This document shows, one piece after another, positions 5,445 through 9,292 of a DNA stretch of 9,292 nt; the stretch's first letter is position 1; each line of letters starts with the position of its first letter. The notes below the pieces were generated by a model. The model ran no database searches. It was not told where the DNA came from and saw only the letters and a list, made by a program, of their open reading frames with translations. This DNA is from an uncultured Eubacteriales bacterium (GTDB lineage Bacteria; Bacillota; Clostridia; Christensenellales; UBA1242): the NCBI GenBank assembly GCA_900557585.1, contig USTJ01000016.1:1-9292 (forward strand), read 5' to 3'. The position numbers were made by a program, and so were the translations under genes.

Positions 5445-7835
5445 ATGGCGATGGCATTATACTATATTGTTGCGTTTGTTGTTGCGAGCGGATTGATTTT
5501 ATCTGCTGTTTTTGTCTTGCGCAAGAAAGACGAAAAAGTTCAAGCAAAAACAATGAAAGCCATTTCGCTTATCTTGTCGGCAATTTTTGTTTTCAGATAT
5601 ATGCTTGGCAACGATGAAATTGAAAAAGTTGTAAATCTTTCAACTGGCGTTTTCAATTCTTCTTGGCTAACTTGCCTTATGCTTTTGCTTGTTTGGTTTG
5701 ACTATGCATCTGTAATTTTGTTTGAACTTTATCCATTTTATAAAATGCGATATGCAACCCACCTTGCAAAATGGTTTGCAAGCATTGTTTCGGTTTTGAA
5801 AATTTTCTGTTTGCCACTTTTGGTTCAGGCAATTGAAGGTGCGGGTGCACTTTCACATGTAACTCTTCGTGGAATGCTTCTTGCTGTTGAAGCGGGAATC
5901 ATGATTGCATATTCTGCTTGGGTTTGGATTTGTGAATTTAAAACAAAAATTGAAAAGAGAGAAATTTTTGGATTTGTTGCAGGGCTTCTTATAATTTTGC
6001 TTTCAACCATGCCTGCATATTTCCTTAAAGCAAACTTTGGACTTTTGAACTATTCAATCGAGGTAAAATCTTTCTCATATCCTCACAGAATGATTTTATA
6101 TTTCAGTTTCATTATTCCAATTGTTTTATATTTTGTTCTTCGTCATCTTCCAAAAGAAGACAAAAGAGGAGTGCTTTTGTTCATTGCTCTTGGAACGCTT
6201 TTAAGTTTCAGTTTGCATCACAAGTTCGAAAGTTTTCTTGACATTACTGCTTGGCCTTTCCACCTTTGCAATACGGCAATGTATATTATTGCACTTTGCT
6301 TGATTTTCAAGTGGAATAAATTGTTCTATTTCACATATTTTATCAATGTTCTTGGTGCTTTTTTGGCAATGGCAATGCCAAATTATTCAAGTTCAACAAA
6401 CTTGTTTGAAACAGGAATTTTGACTTTCTATATCAACCACTATATCGCATTTTTCATGCCACTTTTGATTGTTGCTCTTCGAGTGTACGAGCGTCCAAAA
6501 CTTCGTGAGTTCAAATATTCAATGGTTGGCTTTGCAATCTATTTCGCACTTGTTCTGATTTTGAATGCATGGTTCTCTAACTATGGCACTGTTGACTATT
6601 TCTTTATCAACTCTGACTTCATTGCCGACAAACTTGGAAAGTGGGCAGAAGACCTTCGAAACATTGTGTGGACATTTAAAATTAAAGACTTTTCGTTCAC
6701 ATTCTATCCACTTTATCAATTTTTGTTCTTTTTGGTATATGTCATTTTGGGGCTTGGAATGTGGTTCATTTATGAAGGGGCATATTCATTTGTAGACACA
6801 ATGTATGACATTTCAGACCGAAACAAGAAAATTAGACTTGACAAACTTGCACTTGAAACAAAACTTGCTGGAAGAAGCAAAAAGGAGCCTGTAGATTTGG
6901 AAAATAAAAATAAATTGGTGCTTATAAATTTCTCGAAAAAATACAGTTCAAGCAATGTTTATGCCGTTAAAGACGCATCTCTCGAAATAAATGGTGGAGA
7001 GATTTATGGTTTCCTTGGACATAACGGAGCGGGAAAAAGCACAATCATCAAAAGCATTGTTGGAATTCAACCAATCACAAGCGGAAAAATTGAAGTTTGT
7101 GGCTATGATGTCGACTCGCAAAGCGTGATGGCAAAAAGACAAATTGGATTTGTTCCAGACCACTATGCACTTTATGAAAAACTTACTGGAAGAGAATATA
7201 TTAACTATATTGCCGACCTTTATGAGGTTTCAAAAGAAGACCGTGACAAAGCCATTGAAAAATATGTCACACTTTTCGAACTTAAAGATTCGTTTGACAA
7301 CCAAATTAAAACCTATTCACACGGAATGAAGCAAAAAATTGCAATCATGAGTGCGCTTGTTCACAATCCTCGTGTTTGGATTTTGGACGAACCATTAACC
7401 GGCCTTGACCCTCAAAGCATTTTCCAAGTTAAAGAGTGCATGAGAGAGCATGCAAGAAACGGAAACATTGTGTTCTTTTCAAGCCACTTGATTGACATTG
7501 TTGAACAACTTTGTGACAAAATTGCAATCATCAAAAATGGACACATTTTGACAACTGCGGTTGTGAAAGATGTTGAAAAAGAAACCACTCTTGAACAGTT
7601 CTATCTCAAAGTTACCGAAGAGAATGATGTTAAAAGAGCAACCGACACCGACGCTAAGAAACAAAAGGCCATTACAATGGCAGAAAGAAGAGAAGAAAGA
7701 CGAAAAGAACGCGAAGAAGAAAAGGCACTTCGCGCAGAGAAAAAACAGAAAAAAGCCGAAGAAAAGGCAAAACGACTTGCAGAAAAACAAGCAAAAAAAC
7801 AAGAAAAAGAAAACTTGAAAAACAAAGATAAATAA
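5445..7835 (+). CDS. Fusion of YwaF/TMEM164-like membrane domain with ABC transporter ATPase
   Basis: A 796-residue protein in four parts. Residues 1-205 hold about six hydrophobic spans that I do not recognise. Residues 212-445 resemble the YwaF/TMEM164 family: paired spans, then WPFHLCN (270-276, with His273 and Cys275), GAFLAMAMP (304-312), and INHYIAFFMPLL (330-341), about seven spans in all. After a charged linker, residues 489-722 are a complete ABC ATPase of the ABC-2/EcsA export type: Walker A GHNGAGKST (525-533), signature YSHGMKQ (624-630), Walker B VWILDEP (644-650), D-loop GLDP (653-656), switch His681. Residues about 728-796 form a Lys/Glu/Arg/Ala tail, probably helical. The Q-loop position reads VPDHY, as in several export ATPases. 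The permease-like gene 37 nt downstream is the likely transport partner. TMEM164 in animals is reported to be a cysteine-dependent acyltransferase, so lipid handling coupled to export is possible but inferred. Start chosen at the first ATG; the ribosome site is distant. Confidence 0.85.
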   Translation: MAMALYYIVAFVVASGLILSAVFVLRKKDEKVQAKTMKAISLILSAIFVFRYMLGNDEIEKVVNLSTGVFNSSWLTCLMLLLVWFDYASVILFELYPFYKMRYATHLAKWFASIVSVLKIFCLPLLVQAIEGAGALSHVTLRGMLLAVEAGIMIAYSAWVWICEFKTKIEKREIFGFVAGLLIILLSTMPAYFLKANFGLLNYSIEVKSFSYPHRMILYFSFIIPIVLYFVLRHLPKEDKRGVLLFIALGTLLSFSLHHKFESFLDITAWPFHLCNTAMYIIALCLIFKWNKLFYFTYFINVLGAFLAMAMPNYSSSTNLFETGILTFYINHYIAFFMPLLIVALRVYERPKLREFKYSMVGFAIYFALVLILNAWFSNYGTVDYFFINSDFIADKLGKWAEDLRNIVWTFKIKDFSFTFYPLYQFLFFLVYVILGLGMWFIYEGAYSFVDTMYDISDRNKKIRLDKLALETKLAGRSKKEPVDLENKNKLVLINFSKKYSSSNVYAVKDASLEINGGEIYGFLGHNGAGKSTIIKSIVGIQPITSGKIEVCGYDVDSQSVMAKRQIGFVPDHYALYEKLTGREYINYIADLYEVSKEDRDKAIEKYVTLFELKDSFDNQIKTYSHGMKQKIAIMSALVHNPRVWILDEPLTGLDPQSIFQVKECMREHARNGNIVFFSSHLIDIVEQLCDKIAIIKNGHILTTAVVKDVEKETTLEQFYLKVTEENDVKRATDTDAKKQKAITMAERREERRKEREEEKALRAEKKQKKAEEKAKRLAEKQAKKQEKENLKNKDK
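7626..7832 (+). other. Charged Lys/Glu/Arg-rich C-terminal tail of the ABC fusion protein
   Basis: Codons 728-796 encode a hydrophilic extension composed mostly of Lys, Glu, Arg, Ala and Gln, with blocks such as AERREERRKEREEEK and AEEKAKRLAEKQAKK. It continues in the same frame directly from the ATPase and ends at a TAA. It looks like a long single helix or coiled coil after the ATPase. The long open frame on the opposite strand here (7479-8006) is a by-product of this low-complexity sequence. Confidence 0.75.
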
Positions 7836-7872
7836 AAACAAATCCCAAAGCAAAAAATAACAAAGGAAGAAT

Positions 7873-9292
7873 ATGAAAGGACTTTTAACCCTTACAAAAA
7901 TGCAACTTAAAGACAAAATAGACTTTTCGGCGTTCAAAAGCGTTAAAAAGGCTATTTTTAAAGTTGTTCTCACACTTTTGAAGTTCGCCGTTATCACGGC
8001 GGTCATTTTTGCTGGGTTCTATATTCTTTCATATTTGCGCCTGATTTCACTTTTGCCAGGTATTCCTCAAAGTTTCATGACAATTGTGTTCACATTCATG
8101 TATTCACTTTCAATTGTTGTTTGTATTTTTGGAATGATGAAATCTTTCTATTTTGCAAAAGACAATCAGGTTTTGCTGACAATGCCTGTCAGCCGAACAA
8201 CAGTTTTCACAAGTAAACTTGTTGTTTACTATATCTATGAATTTATTCGCAACCTTACATATTTGTTGCCACTTTTCGTTGCCTATGGAATGATAAATTC
8301 GGTTCCTTGGTTCTATTATTTGTGGCTTATTCCAATGATGTTTATTCTGACACTTTTGCCAGTTGCGCTTGGTGCACTTTTATCAATTCCACTTTTGCTT
8401 ATCACAACAATTGTGAAAAACAACAAATGGCTTGAATATATCTTGGTTGCACTTTTCATTGGCGGAATTGTAACACTTCTTGTGTTAACAATCAATGCAA
8501 TTCCTGAAAACTTTGACCTTATTGGTTCTTGGGGAACAACTTTCCAAGAGATTCAAACTTTCATGACAAAGTTCACCAAAGACTTTGCACCATTTTACTA
8601 TACCGTTACAACTGTTTGTGGCGTGCAATATAGCATTGCAACTTCATGGTTCACTGCCGAGCAATGGTTCTCGGTTCTTGGGGTTATTGGTGCTTGCGTT
8701 ATTGCGCTCGCACTTGCATATTTGCTTGTTCAACCACTGTTTTTCAAAATGACAAGCACACCATTTGAATATCGCAAAAAGAAAGTGAACAAAACTTTTC
8801 ACAACAAAAAGACAAACGGCTTTTTGTCAATGATAAAAAAAGAAATTGTTTTGACCTATCGCACAAGCGACAAGTTCTATGGACTTTTAACATCGGTGAT
8901 TGGCATGCCTCTTGTAATTTTGCTTTTGAACAAAATCATCACAGCAATGGACACCCGCTATGCAGGAATGCAAATGGGTTTCATTTTTAACATTTTGCTT
9001 ATCATGATAATGACGCTTTCGTCATCTATCAACTTGGCACACGCATACAGCGAAGAGGGCGCATCAAGTTACCTTTTGAAAACCAATCCAAAATCATATT
9101 ATGAAATGGTTTGCGGAAAGTTTGTTTTCCAAGGAATTTGCATGGTGATTTCGCTTTTGACAACTGTTATCATAATGTCAAAGTTCATTGGGCTTTCAAA
9201 CAGTGATGCAACTTTGGTGTTCTTTACAATTTTGCTTTTCTATGTTGCTCATTTGTTCATGAGCGCAGAGCAAGATGTGATGAACCCTCAAA
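7873..9292 (+). CDS. ABC transporter permease, ABC-2/exporter type (partial, C-terminus missing)
   Basis: A large integral membrane protein; 473 codons are visible before the right edge and no stop is reached. About ten hydrophobic spans are visible, roughly at residues 31-56, 68-93, 115-140, 148-178, 187-208, 267-290, 335-355, 366-388, 416-438 and 446-464. The cytoplasmic segment LLTMPVSRTTVFTSK (101-115) after the second span, and EEGASSYLLKTNPKSYYEMV (394-413), match the style of the putative ABC exporter family (PF16949-like), where such segments contact the ATPase. That family assignment is from memory of the motifs and the substrate is unknown. The ATG has AAAGGAAG (7862-7869) just upstream. 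It lies 37 nt after the ABC fusion gene with no terminator between, so they form one operon and probably one complex. The missing part should contain the last spans. Confidence 0.85.
   Translation, partial: MKGLLTLTKMQLKDKIDFSAFKSVKKAIFKVVLTLLKFAVITAVIFAGFYILSYLRLISLLPGIPQSFMTIVFTFMYSLSIVVCIFGMMKSFYFAKDNQVLLTMPVSRTTVFTSKLVVYYIYEFIRNLTYLLPLFVAYGMINSVPWFYYLWLIPMMFILTLLPVALGALLSIPLLLITTIVKNNKWLEYILVALFIGGIVTLLVLTINAIPENFDLIGSWGTTFQEIQTFMTKFTKDFAPFYYTVTTVCGVQYSIATSWFTAEQWFSVLGVIGACVIALALAYLLVQPLFFKMTSTPFEYRKKKVNKTFHNKKTNGFLSMIKKEIVLTYRTSDKFYGLLTSVIGMPLVILLLNKIITAMDTRYAGMQMGFIFNILLIMIMTLSSSINLAHAYSEEGASSYLLKTNPKSYYEMVCGKFVFQGICMVISLLTTVIIMSKFIGLSNSDATLVFFTILLFYVAHLFMSAEQDVMNPQ

Noticed and set aside
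7479..8006. Minus-strand open frame of 175 codons
   Set aside because: It lies opposite the charged tail and the permease start; its Phe/Ser/Leu-rich translation is the antisense image of Lys/Glu codons.
1..9292. Mollicute-type genetic code (TGA as tryptophan)
   Set aside because: The GlpA-like gene ends in TGA exactly at the expected protein end, and all tryptophans in conserved motifs are TGG.
1..9292. CRISPR array, tRNA, rRNA or insertion sequence
   Set aside because: No regularly spaced repeats of suitable length, no cloverleaf-type sequence, and no transposase frame or long terminal inverted repeats were seen.

Overview
This is a low-GC bacterial window. Its features are A/T-rich codon choice (many AAA, GAA, CTT and TTT codons), strong AGGAG-type ribosome binding sites, TTGACA/TATAAT-type promoter boxes and a classic intrinsic terminator. 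TGA is used as a stop by the GlpA-like gene while tryptophan is TGG throughout, so the standard bacterial code applies and a Mycoplasma-type recoded genome is unlikely. The best guess is an anaerobic member of the Bacillota, perhaps an uncultured gut Clostridia- or RF39-like lineage. The lineage is inference from gene style, not from a marker gene.

Left half (1-4955): a divergent glycerol / glycerol-3-phosphate module. On the minus strand, a GlpA-like FAD-dependent glycerol-3-phosphate dehydrogenase with a C-terminal [2Fe-2S] BFD domain (1042-2475) overlaps by 14 bp a second flavoprotein of the FAD/NAD(P) disulfide-oxidoreductase fold (1055 down to the left edge, incomplete). On the plus strand, glycerol kinase glpK (2617-4092) is followed after 2 nt by a thioredoxin-reductase-like flavoprotein (4095-4955). 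The 141-bp divergent region holds a good sigma-A promoter for the glpA side, an extended -10 box for glpK, and a perfect all-A/T inverted repeat that covers the expected -35 position of glpK. Together these genes would phosphorylate glycerol, oxidise glycerol-3-phosphate to dihydroxyacetone phosphate, and pass the electrons on through an Fe-S/flavin partner. The thioredoxin-reductase-like protein may tie this to thiol redox.

Middle (4956-5444): an intrinsic terminator closes the glpK operon. It is followed by about 330 bp of very A/T-rich, gene-free DNA with short hairpins and a recurring TTTTTGTGA-type motif, then a promoter for the right-hand operon.

Right half (5445-9292): a two-gene ABC export-type operon. 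The first gene encodes an unusual 796-residue fusion: an N-terminal membrane region, a YwaF/TMEM164-like integral membrane domain (with its Pro-x-His-Leu-Cys signature), a complete ABC ATPase, and a Lys/Glu/Arg-rich C-terminal tail. The second, cut by the right edge, is a large multi-span ABC permease. The fusion is the most interesting object in the window: it suggests a membrane-lipid or acyl-transfer domain physically tied to the ATPase of an exporter.
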